Of a DNA stretch of 5,353 bases, positions 1-5,353 are shown piece after piece. The position numbers and the translations under genes are program-made. A model generated the notes under the pieces. It ran no database searches and was not told where the DNA came from. It saw only the letters and a program-made list of their open reading frames with translations. This stretch comes from Allosphingosinicella sp. (GTDB lineage Bacteria; Pseudomonadota; Alphaproteobacteria; Sphingomonadales; Sphingomonadaceae), in contig JASLBD010000292.1 of assembly GCA_030146745.1 (NCBI GenBank), positions 1 to 5,353 of the forward strand, read 5' to 3'. Numbering within the stretch: the first letter of the stretch is position 1; each line of letters starts with the position of its first letter.

Positions 1-709
1 CGGGCGGCGGAGTCGCCGCGGCCATGCGAACCGCCGCCCGGCCCGGCTGGGCGAGGCAGGCGTCGGCCGGGCACAGGTCGAAGCTGTCGCCGCCGCTTTC
101 CACCTCGATCGCATAGAGGAACCTGCCGCCGAGCGTCTCCACACGGACGATCGTGCCGCCGCGGGCGGGCGCATAATCCTGAACGAGGAGGACGCTGTCG
201 ACGCTTTCCGGCACGCTTCCCTCGGCGAGCGAAATCTCCAGCGCCTCCTCGCCGGAGTAGCGCACGATGCCGGCGCCCGAGCCTCCGATATTCGCCTTGA
301 CGAGCAGCGGCCAGCGCATCGTCCGGATCGCGGGGAGCAGGTCCTGGCGGCGATGGACGACGCGGGTTTCCGGCACATTGTAGCCGAGCCGGGAGATGAG
401 CGAGAGCTGCCGCGCCTTGGAGCTGTCGACCGCGATCACCCCGGCCCCGTTGAGCACCCGCGCTCCATTCGACTCCCAGTGGGCGAGCAGCGCCTCGGCA
501 TAGAAGATGCCGTGCTCCGCCTCGCGCAGGAAGCTCGACATGGCGACCCGGCTGAGCACGACGGGCGCCGGGATTTGGGGAGAAGCGGGGTCGAAGCTAT
601 GGTCGGAGAGGCGGATCGCTTCATAGCGCAGGCCGCGCCGGTCGAGCGCGGCGAACAGTGGCTCGAACCAGGTCGGGTGTTCGTAGAGGATGGCGAGATC
701 GGGTTTCAT
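1..709 (-). CDS. RimK-type ATP-grasp ligase, N-terminal part (3' end outside the window)
   Basis: The frame is open from the ATG at 707-709 to the left edge: 236 whole codons plus one base, with no stop. The protein begins MKPDLAILYEHPTWFEPL. An N-terminal pre-ATP-grasp region (about 1-85) precedes an ATP-grasp core. Visible core signatures are NGAGVIAVDSSKARQLSLIS (about 87-106, candidate ATP lysine K98), LGYNVPETRVV (108-118), LLVKANIGGSGAGIVRY (135-151, lysine K138 followed by a glycine-rich loop at 142-147) and the hinge-like LLVQDYAPARGG (174-185). This arrangement is that of RimK/glutathione-synthetase-type ligases, which activate a carboxylate as acyl phosphate with ATP and join it to an amine. 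The acidic metal-binding residues near the C-terminus lie beyond the edge, and the substrate cannot be named. A modest AAGG lies about 8 nt before the ATG. The gene follows the Pcm-Ere fusion, separated by 178 bp that is mostly a palindromic repeat. The family call is fairly secure; a glutamate-ligase role is only inference. Confidence 0.85.
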   Translation of the reverse strand, partial: MKPDLAILYEHPTWFEPLFAALDRRGLRYEAIRLSDHSFDPASPQIPAPVVLSRVAMSSFLREAEHGIFYAEALLAHWESNGARVLNGAGVIAVDSSKARQLSLISRLGYNVPETRVVHRRQDLLPAIRTMRWPLLVKANIGGSGAGIVRYSGEEALEISLAEGSVPESVDSVLLVQDYAPARGGTIVRVETLGGRFLYAIEVESGGDSFDLCPADACLAQPGRAAVRMAAATPPP

Positions 710-741
710 GCGGGCGCCTTGGCGGAAGCTGGCCGCCCTGC

Positions 742-889
742 AAACCCCTCTCCCGCTTTTCGCGGGAGAGGAGGGACCCGCCGCGAAGCGGTGGGAGGTG
801 AGGGTCTGTACACTGGACTCAGTAAGACCCTCACCTCCCAAGCCTTCGGCTTGGGCCCCTCCTCTCCCGTAAGGACGGGAGAGGGGTTT
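742..889. repeat. 148-bp nested palindromic repeat with 14-bp perfect terminal inverted repeats
   Basis: The ends are perfect inverted copies: AAACCCCTCTCCCG at 742-755 and CGGGAGAGGGGTTT at 876-889. Inside are five further stems: 747-756/762-771 (10 bp, loop TTTTC), 777-784/788-795 (8 bp with one G-T pair), 793-807/825-839 (15 bp perfect, 17-nt loop), 837-844/848-855 (8 bp, loop TTC) and 861-870/875-884 (10 bp, loop AAGG). The two halves are also complementary to each other nearly throughout, so the element can fold either as one long cruciform arm or as a cloverleaf of small hairpins. It carries no transposase and looks like a non-autonomous mobile or REP-like element. Its right end supplies the TAA stop of the fusion gene. 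It could act as a transcript stabiliser or attenuator before the ATP-grasp gene, but it lacks the long T-run of a classic intrinsic terminator. Confidence 0.9.
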
Positions 890-2858
890 AGAGCCCGAAC
901 GGGTAGGTCTCGTCTTCCCCCGTCGGCAGTTCGTCCGCACCCGGCAGCGGAGTCACGGCCTCGCTCTCGTCGAACCAGACCCAGGCGTCGAACTGGTTGG
1001 GCAGGACGGCCTGCGCATAATGGCTCCAGCGCTCGGTCTCCGGCCGGTAGATGACCCCGATGAATCGCTCCAGCCGGGGCTCTAGCAAAGCCTCCACCGC
1101 CGCCTCGTTCACGCCCTCGCGAAGGTCGAGCAGGAAGCGGGGAACTCCGCTGTCGTGGCACAGCCGCTCGTAGCTCTCGGCAAGCGACGGCCGGACGGTC
1201 TTCACCTCCATCGGCTCGTCCCAGTCGGTCGCCGCGGCCACGGTGCCTGAGTGGGTGCCGAAGCCGATCAGCCGCGCCTCGCGGCCGAACCTCTCCTTGA
1301 CCAGCTGGCCGATGTTGAGCTCCTCGCGCACCTGTCCCATCTCGGTATGGGCGGCATTGCCGATATGGCTGTTATGCGCCCACACCACCGCCTTCGATTC
1401 CGGGCCCTTGGCCTCGAGCAGCTGGCACAAGGTCTCGAACATGTGGGTGTCGCGCAGATTCCAGCTCTCGGCCGAGCCGTAATACATGACCCTGTAATAT
1501 TGCTCGGCATTCTTGATCAGCCGGGCGTTGGCGGCGGCGTCGAGCCATTCGTCGCATTCGGGGCTCAGGCAATCCATGCGCCGCTTCATCAGCTCGCGAA
1601 GCATCTGGACGACGCCCGCTTCGCAGCGGCCATAGCCCTCGCTGATCGCGACCCGCCCGTAGGCGGCCGGATCGTGGGCCCAGGGCCGAAGGCAGCCGTA
1701 GCGCTCGCGCGCCGCCTTGGCGGCTTCGGGATCGGCTTCGTCGAGGAAGTCGATCACGGCCCGGATCGAGGCTCCGAGATTGTAGAGGTCGAGGCCGTAG
1801 AAGCCGGCCATCGCCTCGTGCGGCCGGCCGTCATTATGCGCCCTCAGCCAGCGGACGAAGGCATCGACCTCTGCATTGCGCCACATCCAGGTGGGGAAGC
1901 GCTGGAACGCCGCCTCCTCCCCTTCCCGGTGCGGCCGGTGGCGGACGTAGCGGTCGATGCTGGCGGCGTCGGGCCAGTCGGCTTCGACCGCGACGATGTT
2001 GAAGCCGTGGCGCTCGATCAGCCGCCGGGTGATCGCCGCCCGCGCCCGGTAGAATTCGGACGTGCCATGGCTGGCCTCGCCGAGCAGCACCACCCGCGCG
2101 TCGCCGAACCTGTCGAAAGCGCCGGCGAAGGCCGGGTCCTCCGGTCCGGGCAGCGGCTCGGCCGCGGCGGCGATCAGCTCTGGGACCGACATGATCTTCT
2201 CTCCTTCAGGATCCGCCCAGCCATGGGCGCCGATCAGGGGCACGAACCGCACCGGCCCGAGATCCTCCTGCTCGAACTCCTCCTCGCCTCGGCGGGTGAC
2301 CTTGACCAGCTTCTGGACGGCGTTCGGTTCCCCGAGCGGCATTACGAGGATGCCGCCGATCGACAGCTGGCGGCGAAGCGACTCGGGAACGTGGCTGCCG
2401 CTCGCCGCGCATAAAATCGCTTCGAAAGGCGCTTCGCCGGGTAGGCCGCCGGTCCCGTCGCCTTCGACGATCCGGACGTTGCCGCAGCCGAGCCGCTCCA
2501 TGCGCGCCCGCGCCAGCCCGGCCAGCTCGGGGTGGCGCTCGATTGCGATCACCGCCTCGGCGAGGCGGCTCATCACCGCGGCGGCATAGCCCGAGCCGGC
2601 GCCGATCTCGAGCACCCTGTCGCCGGGCGCGACTTCGGCCGCGGCGATCATCAGCGCGACGATATAGGGCTGGGAGATGGTCTGCCCCGCCTCGATCGGC
2701 AGCGGCCCGTCCTCGTAGGCGAATTCGCGCACGTCCCCGGGCACGAACTCCTCGCGCGGCACCGCCCGGAAGGCGTCGAGCAGCCGCGCCCCTTCGATTC
2801 CGCGGCCGGCGATCTGCTGCCGGACCATGTGCTCGCGCTGGGCGGCGAAGTCGACCAT
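888..2858 (-). CDS. Protein-L-isoaspartate O-methyltransferase / erythromycin esterase-family fusion protein
   Basis: This is a 656-residue two-domain protein. Residues 1 to about 215 are a Pcm (PIMT) domain, which transfers a methyl group from S-adenosylmethionine to isoaspartyl residues of damaged proteins. Visible signatures are GQTISQPYIVALM (58-70), the SAM motif I RVLEIGAGSGYAAAV (81-95), AIERHPEL (105-112) and the GGILVMPLG strand (168-176). Residues about 223-656 are an erythromycin-esterase-like domain: LLGEASHGTSEFY (258-270), VEADWPDA (291-298) and VVWAHNSHIGNAAH (491-504). By analogy with EreB, E261, H264, E292 and H495 match the active-site Glu/His set, so the site looks intact. 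The protein ends in DETYPFGL. The start at 2858 is chosen because AGGAGG lies 4 nt upstream; an ATG at 2879 would put that site inside the coding region. The two domains are joined by a very short linker that encodes an internal ribosome-binding site. Macrolide resistance should not be assumed, since many members of this esterase family have no known substrate. Confidence 0.9.
   Translation of the reverse strand: MVDFAAQREHMVRQQIAGRGIEGARLLDAFRAVPREEFVPGDVREFAYEDGPLPIEAGQTISQPYIVALMIAAAEVAPGDRVLEIGAGSGYAAAVMSRLAEAVIAIERHPELAGLARARMERLGCGNVRIVEGDGTGGLPGEAPFEAILCAASGSHVPESLRRQLSIGGILVMPLGEPNAVQKLVKVTRRGEEEFEQEDLGPVRFVPLIGAHGWADPEGEKIMSVPELIAAAAEPLPGPEDPAFAGAFDRFGDARVVLLGEASHGTSEFYRARAAITRRLIERHGFNIVAVEADWPDAASIDRYVRHRPHREGEEAAFQRFPTWMWRNAEVDAFVRWLRAHNDGRPHEAMAGFYGLDLYNLGASIRAVIDFLDEADPEAAKAARERYGCLRPWAHDPAAYGRVAISEGYGRCEAGVVQMLRELMKRRMDCLSPECDEWLDAAANARLIKNAEQYYRVMYYGSAESWNLRDTHMFETLCQLLEAKGPESKAVVWAHNSHIGNAAHTEMGQVREELNIGQLVKERFGREARLIGFGTHSGTVAAATDWDEPMEVKTVRPSLAESYERLCHDSGVPRFLLDLREGVNEAAVEALLEPRLERFIGVIYRPETERWSHYAQAVLPNQFDAWVWFDESEAVTPLPGADELPTGEDETYPFGL
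2190..2206 (-). promoter_or_regulatory. Internal ribosome-binding site and ATG at the domain junction of the fusion gene
   Basis: On the minus strand, AAGGAG (2206-2201) is followed by an 8-nt spacer, AGAAGATC, and an in-frame ATG (2192-2190). Translation from here would begin MSVPELIAAAAEP and yield 434 residues, close to the size of stand-alone erythromycin esterases (roughly 400-420). The site falls just after the natural end of a Pcm domain (RFVPLIGAHGW). It is either a working internal start or a remnant of separate adjacent genes. Its sequence is clear; its use is inferred. Confidence 0.5.
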
Positions 2859-2862
2859 TCTG

Positions 2863-2868
2863 CCTCCT
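2863..2868 (-). promoter_or_regulatory. Shine-Dalgarno site of the Pcm-Ere fusion gene
   Basis: The minus strand reads AGGAGG, then CAGA, then ATG at 2858. The perfect Shine-Dalgarno core, although only 4 nt from the ATG, fixes the start at 2858 rather than at the in-frame ATG 21 bases upstream. Confidence 0.75.
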
Positions 2869-2903
2869 GTCGCACCCATAACCGGCGCGGCGGGAGCGTG
2901 TTC

Positions 2904-3245
2904 CTAGCCGCCGCAGGGGGCGCCGTCGGTGTTGATCCTCGACGTGGCGGGCTCTTCCGGCTGATAGCAGACGGCGATTTCGCGGCCGACGGGATAGTCC
3001 TTCACCCGGTCCCCCGGAAGCGAAGCCGACGCATTCACCTGCCGCCCGTTCGCCTCGAAGACATAGTCGATGTCGGTCTCGTCGAGGCTGCTGCTCTCAT
3101 CGTCAGGATCGAAGGCCACCTTGGTGACCGTGGCCGACGCAGACGCCGTCATCGCCGCCCGCTCCTGAATCGAATCGACGAGCAGCCACGCGAGCCCCGC
3201 CAGAACGAGCGCGACGATGAGGATGGACTTCCAGTATTTTTTCAT
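2904..3245 (-). CDS. Membrane-anchored DUF3592-like protein
   Basis: The protein has 113 residues and begins MKKYWKSILIVALVLAG. A basic N-terminus leads into one hydrophobic segment (about 7-23), predicting a cytoplasmic N-terminus and a periplasmic C-terminal domain; an uncleaved anchor is more likely than a signal peptide because no clear cleavage site follows. The C-terminal part has the pattern of DUF3592 proteins: a variable start (ATVTKVAFDPDD), a short strand before the added side (DIDYVFEANGRQVNASASLPG, about 58-78), then YPVGREIAVCYQPEEPATSRI (about 84-104), where PVG, Y-P and P-SRI are the typical landmarks. Cysteines C93 and C111 could pair in the periplasm. The start is set by GGGGGA (3249-3254) just before the ATG; the longer open frame upstream of it is antisense or out of frame with the glycosyltransferase. 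The stop is 45 bp before the Pcm-Ere start, so the two are probably co-transcribed. The family has no defined biochemical role. Confidence 0.8.
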   Translation of the reverse strand: MKKYWKSILIVALVLAGLAWLLVDSIQERAAMTASASATVTKVAFDPDDESSSLDETDIDYVFEANGRQVNASASLPGDRVKDYPVGREIAVCYQPEEPATSRINTDGAPCGG

Positions 3246-3257
3246 AAGTCCCCCGTT

Positions 3258-3267
3258 TCGAATTCGA
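3258..3267. promoter_or_regulatory. 10-bp perfect palindrome in the leader of the DUF3592-like gene
   Basis: TCGAATTCGA is its own reverse complement. It lies between the candidate -10 box and the ribosome-binding site. A dimeric regulator could bind it, but ten bases is short enough to occur by chance. Confidence 0.2.
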
Positions 3268-3272
3268 CGAGG

Positions 3273-3300
3273 TTCATATCGCGCCTGCCGTACAGGGCAA
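3273..3300 (-). promoter_or_regulatory. Candidate sigma70-type promoter for the DUF3592-like gene
   Basis: On the minus strand, TTGCCC (3300-3295) is followed by a 16-bp spacer and TATGAA (3278-3273), each matching 4 of 6 consensus bases. It sits about 28 bases upstream of the DUF3592 ATG and after the hairpin that ends the glycosyltransferase gene, the expected place for a promoter of a separate unit. The matches are weak and alphaproteobacterial promoters are often degenerate. Confidence 0.3.
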
Positions 3301-3311
3301 GACCTCCAGCC

Positions 3312-3336
3312 CCTCTCCCGCTTTCCGCGGGAGAGG
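3312..3336. repeat. Solo hairpin copy of the CCTCTCCCGC repeat
   Basis: A perfect 10-bp stem, CCTCTCCCGC (3312-3321) and GCGGGAGAGG (3327-3336), encloses a TTTCC loop. The stem is identical to the left inner hairpin of the larger repeat at 742-889 (stem 747-771, loop TTTTC), so this looks like a single-module or decayed copy. TTTA follows at 3337-3340, and its TTA is the reverse complement of the glycosyltransferase stop codon. It may serve as the 3' end structure of that transcript. Confidence 0.85.
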
Positions 3337-3337
3337 T

Positions 3338-4519
3338 TTACGGTGCCGGGCTTCGCAGCGGCGGTCGGGCTCCGCCGGCGCGCTGGCGGAGGACCCGGAT
3401 ATAGGAATCGACCAGCGCCTGGTTGACCTCGTCCCAGCCGTAGCGGCGGCTGGCCTCGCCGCCGGCCCTCCCCGCCTCCCGGCGCCGGGCGGGATCGCGG
3501 CAATAGGATTCGAGCGCCGCGGCGAAGCCTTCGATCGCTCCCGCCCGAACCAGGCGGCCGGTGACCTCGTCCTCGACCAGGCTCTGGCTTCCGGTCGCGA
3601 TGGCCGCCACGACCGGAAGCCCGGCCGCCATGGCTTCGAGAGTGACGTTGCCGAACGTCTCCGTCACGGACGGATTGAACAGCATGTCCATCGAGGCGAC
3701 CGCCCGCCCCAGATCGGCCCCCTCCTGGAAGCCCGCGAACCGGGCGTCGGGAAGGCGGCGCTCGAACCACTCCTTCGCCGGCCCCTCGCCGACGACGAGC
3801 ACCTTGTGCCGGACCTGGCGGCGCTCGAGGGAGTCGATCGTCTCGGCGAAGACATCGAGGCCCTTCTCCATCACCAGGCGGCCGACGAAGCCGATCACCG
3901 GAACCTCGTCGCCGATGCCGAGAGAGCGGCGCCATGCGAGGTCGCGGCGGTCCGGATTGAAGATCTCGCGGTCGGTGCCGCGCGTCCATATGCCGACATT
4001 GTAGCTCATCCTCTGCTCGCGCAGCAGCTGGGCCATCGAATCCGACGGAGCGAAGATGGCGTCGCAGCGGCGGTAGAAGCGGCGCAATAGGGCTTCCATC
4101 ACGGGCTCCAGGAAGGGGAGCCCGTAATAGCGGAAGTAGGTTTCGAAGCGGGTATGCACCGACGCGACGGCGGGGGTGTCCAGCCGCCGCGCGAGGGTCA
4201 CCGCGCGGTGGCCGAGGACGTCCGGGCTGGCGACGTGGAAGATGTTCGGCCGGAACGCCCGAATGTCCCGGCGAACGCGCCGCGGCAGCATGAAGGGGAA
4301 TCTATATTCCTTGCGCCTGGGAATGGAGAGGCTCGGGATATGGACCACCTCGCCATTGGGCGGGAAGGCGGGCTCGGCCACGGTCGGCGAATAGATCCTG
4401 ACCGCGGCGCCCCGCCGAAGCAGATATTCGACCAGCCGGTTGAGCGCCTGGTTCGCGCCGTCCCGGGTGTAATTGTAATTGCCGCTGAACAGAGCGATGC
4501 GCAGGCCGGTGGCGTCCAT
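3338..4519 (-). CDS. GT4-family retaining glycosyltransferase (GT-B fold)
   Basis: The protein has 393 residues and begins MDATGLRIALFSGNYNY. It transfers a sugar from a nucleotide-sugar donor with retention of configuration, probably at the inner face of the cytoplasmic membrane. The N-terminal acceptor domain (about 6-175) has the glycine/asparagine-rich NYTRDGANQALNRLVEYL (15-32) and ASVHTRFETYFRYY (119-132, candidate catalytic H122). The C-terminal donor domain (about 205-380) has IGFVGRLVMEKGLDVF (209-224, with phosphate-binding R214 and K219), VVGEGPAKEWFE (242-253) and the EX7E signature TETFGNVTLEAM (286-297; E287 and E295). The organisation recalls the SqdX, PimB and MgtA mannosyl/sulfoquinovosyl transferases, but donor and acceptor cannot be told from sequence. 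The start at 4519 is favoured because nearby homologs begin at MRIALFSGNYNY-like sequence and a weak GGGA lies 6 nt upstream. The open frame reaches 4705, but that extension overlaps the small membrane ORF and is low-complexity, so it is rejected. The TAA lies at the edge of a hairpin repeat. Confidence 0.9.
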   Translation of the reverse strand: MDATGLRIALFSGNYNYTRDGANQALNRLVEYLLRRGAAVRIYSPTVAEPAFPPNGEVVHIPSLSIPRRKEYRFPFMLPRRVRRDIRAFRPNIFHVASPDVLGHRAVTLARRLDTPAVASVHTRFETYFRYYGLPFLEPVMEALLRRFYRRCDAIFAPSDSMAQLLREQRMSYNVGIWTRGTDREIFNPDRRDLAWRRSLGIGDEVPVIGFVGRLVMEKGLDVFAETIDSLERRQVRHKVLVVGEGPAKEWFERRLPDARFAGFQEGADLGRAVASMDMLFNPSVTETFGNVTLEAMAAGLPVVAAIATGSQSLVEDEVTGRLVRAGAIEGFAAALESYCRDPARRREAGRAGGEASRRYGWDEVNQALVDSYIRVLRQRAGGARPPLRSPAP

Positions 4520-4569
4520 TGGCGGTCCCGTAGCGCCTGGAGCGGCCGCGTAGAACCCCTGGCGGGGCT

Positions 4570-4689
4570 TCAGGAAGGGGGCCTGTCCCTGTCCCGCTCC
4601 CTCAGCGCGCGCCGGTACCTGTAGCCGGCGACGGCGACGGCCGGCAGGATCATCAGCGCGACCAGGAACAGGGTGAAAGCGAGCTTCAT
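4570..4689 (-). CDS. Small single-pass membrane protein (39 residues)
   Basis: The translation is MKLAFTLFLVALMILPAVAV followed by AGYRYRRALRERDRDRPPS. Residues about 3-22 form one hydrophobic segment with a single leading lysine, and the rest is a strongly charged, arginine-rich tail; by the positive-inside rule the tail should face the cytoplasm. GGAG (4697-4700) lies 7 nt before the ATG. The ORF sits alone between the repeat that follows rpoC and the glycosyltransferase start, with a 50-bp gap to the latter, consistent with translation from the same transcript. I recognise no family. The charged tail might dock a cytoplasmic partner such as the adjacent glycosyltransferase, but that is speculation. 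The alternative is that the ORF is chance; a good ribosome-binding site and a coherent membrane segment argue that it is real. Confidence 0.55.
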   Translation of the reverse strand: MKLAFTLFLVALMILPAVAVAGYRYRRALRERDRDRPPS

Positions 4690-4696
4690 GGGGCCG

Positions 4697-4700
4697 CTCC
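4697..4700 (-). promoter_or_regulatory. Shine-Dalgarno site of the 39-residue membrane ORF
   Basis: The minus strand reads GGAG, then a 7-nt spacer, then ATG at 4689. The site touches the end of the palindromic repeat (4701), so folding of the repeat could affect access of ribosomes to it. Confidence 0.5.
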
Positions 4701-4792
4701 GTCATCCCGGGCTTGACCCGGGATCCATGAACACCAACCGCGCCATTCCTGCCGCGGCGGTGTCCATGGATTCCGGCTTCCGCCGGAATGAC
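4701..4792. repeat. 92-bp compound inverted repeat (GTCAT...CCGG type) after rpoC
   Basis: The ends begin GTCAT at 4701 and, on the other strand, GTCAT at 4792. The arms, 4701-4735 and 4759-4792, are inverted copies sharing GTCAT-CCGG, GG-ATCCATG and ACACC. Each arm contains its own hairpin: ATCCCGGG/CCCGGGAT (4704-4711/4717-4724, loop CTTGA) and ATTCCGGC/GCCGGAAT (4770-4777/4782-4789, loop TTCC). The centre adds a stem CCGCG/CGCGG (4738-4742/4753-4757). The hairpin sequences differ between arms while each keeps perfect self-pairing, a sign that the stems are maintained by compensatory change or are separate modules. Repeats of this kind are common in sphingomonad intergenic DNA. The element starts 2 bp after the rpoC stop codon and ends at the ribosome-binding site of the next ORF, so it may define the rpoC transcript 3' end. 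Confidence 0.9.
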
Positions 4793-4794
4793 GT

Positions 4795-5353
<559 letters not shown>

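Noticed and set aside
742..889. Classic rho-independent terminator for the fusion gene.
   Set aside because: Stems are strong, but no run of T follows in the direction of transcription beyond GGTTTG, so it is listed only as a repeat.
353..1054. A 233-codon plus-strand open frame.
   Set aside because: It crosses antisense to the ATP-grasp gene, the palindromic repeat and the end of the fusion gene. Crossing three unrelated units shows it is not a real gene.
706..1161. Minus-strand 151-codon frame running through the 742-889 repeat.
   Set aside because: It is out of frame with the fusion gene, and its C-terminal part is just translated repeat.
888..2192. Macrolide resistance gene.
   Set aside because: The family match and active-site residues are clear, but the domain is fused to Pcm on a chromosome next to rpoC, and most members of this family have no shown activity on macrolides.
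1251..2414. A 387-codon open frame on the plus strand.
   Set aside because: It is exactly antisense to the esterase domain of the fusion gene, whose catalytic motifs are clear. Its translation has no recognisable domain and fits the usual antisense pattern in GC-rich DNA.
2532..3404. A 290-codon plus-strand open frame.
   Set aside because: It runs antisense across the Pcm domain, the DUF3592-like gene and a hairpin repeat, with no domain signature.
3246..3989. Long upstream extension of the DUF3592-like frame, up to 361 residues.
   Set aside because: It overlaps the glycosyltransferase in another frame and is arginine/glycine/proline-rich low complexity. The ATG at 3245 has a ribosome-binding site and leads directly into a membrane anchor.
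4556..4567. CCCC-TGGC-GGGG hairpin just after the small ORF as a terminator.
   Set aside because: The stem is only 4 bp and no T-run follows on the minus strand.
4520..4705. 62-residue N-terminal extension of the glycosyltransferase.
   Set aside because: The extension overlaps the small membrane ORF, its ATG is formed by the end of the repeat, and the GT-B fold begins right after the ATG at 4519.

Overview
The window is GC-rich DNA from an alphaproteobacterium, most likely a sphingomonad (order Sphingomonadales). The assignment is an inference from three things: the RpoC C-terminus at the right edge, the style of the palindromic intergenic repeats (the GTCAT-CCGG type and the CCTCTCCCG type), and the fused isoaspartyl methyltransferase/erythromycin-esterase protein. 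No 16S or other definitive marker is present.

Every gene supported here lies on the minus strand, so transcription runs from right to left. The order is: the C-terminal 185 residues of rpoC (5353-4795); a 92-bp compound palindromic repeat (4701-4792); a 39-residue single-pass membrane ORF (4689-4570); a GT4-type retaining glycosyltransferase (4519-3338); a short hairpin repeat (3312-3336); a 113-residue membrane-anchored DUF3592-like protein (3245-2904); a 656-residue Pcm-Ere fusion protein (2858-888); a 148-bp nested palindromic repeat (742-889); and the N-terminal 236 residues of a RimK-type ATP-grasp ligase running off the left edge (709-1). The long plus-strand open frames are antisense shadows of these genes, which is expected in GC-rich DNA.

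No single pathway joins the genes. rpoC is core transcription machinery. The glycosyltransferase probably acts on a lipid or envelope glycan at the membrane. The fusion protein combines protein repair (L-isoaspartyl methylation) with an esterase-family domain. The ATP-grasp protein probably makes an amide bond to a peptide or small molecule. The 45-bp gap between the DUF3592-like gene and the fusion gene suggests those two are co-transcribed.

The most notable observations are: (1) a strong internal Shine-Dalgarno and ATG at the domain junction of the fusion, which could yield a separate 434-residue esterase; (2) palindromic repeats placed at or within a few bases of the stop codons of three different genes, two of which take their TAA from the repeat edge; and (3) a small membrane ORF whose ribosome-binding site abuts the repeat after rpoC. 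I see no convincing new multi-gene system, and no RNA gene, CRISPR array or transposase.
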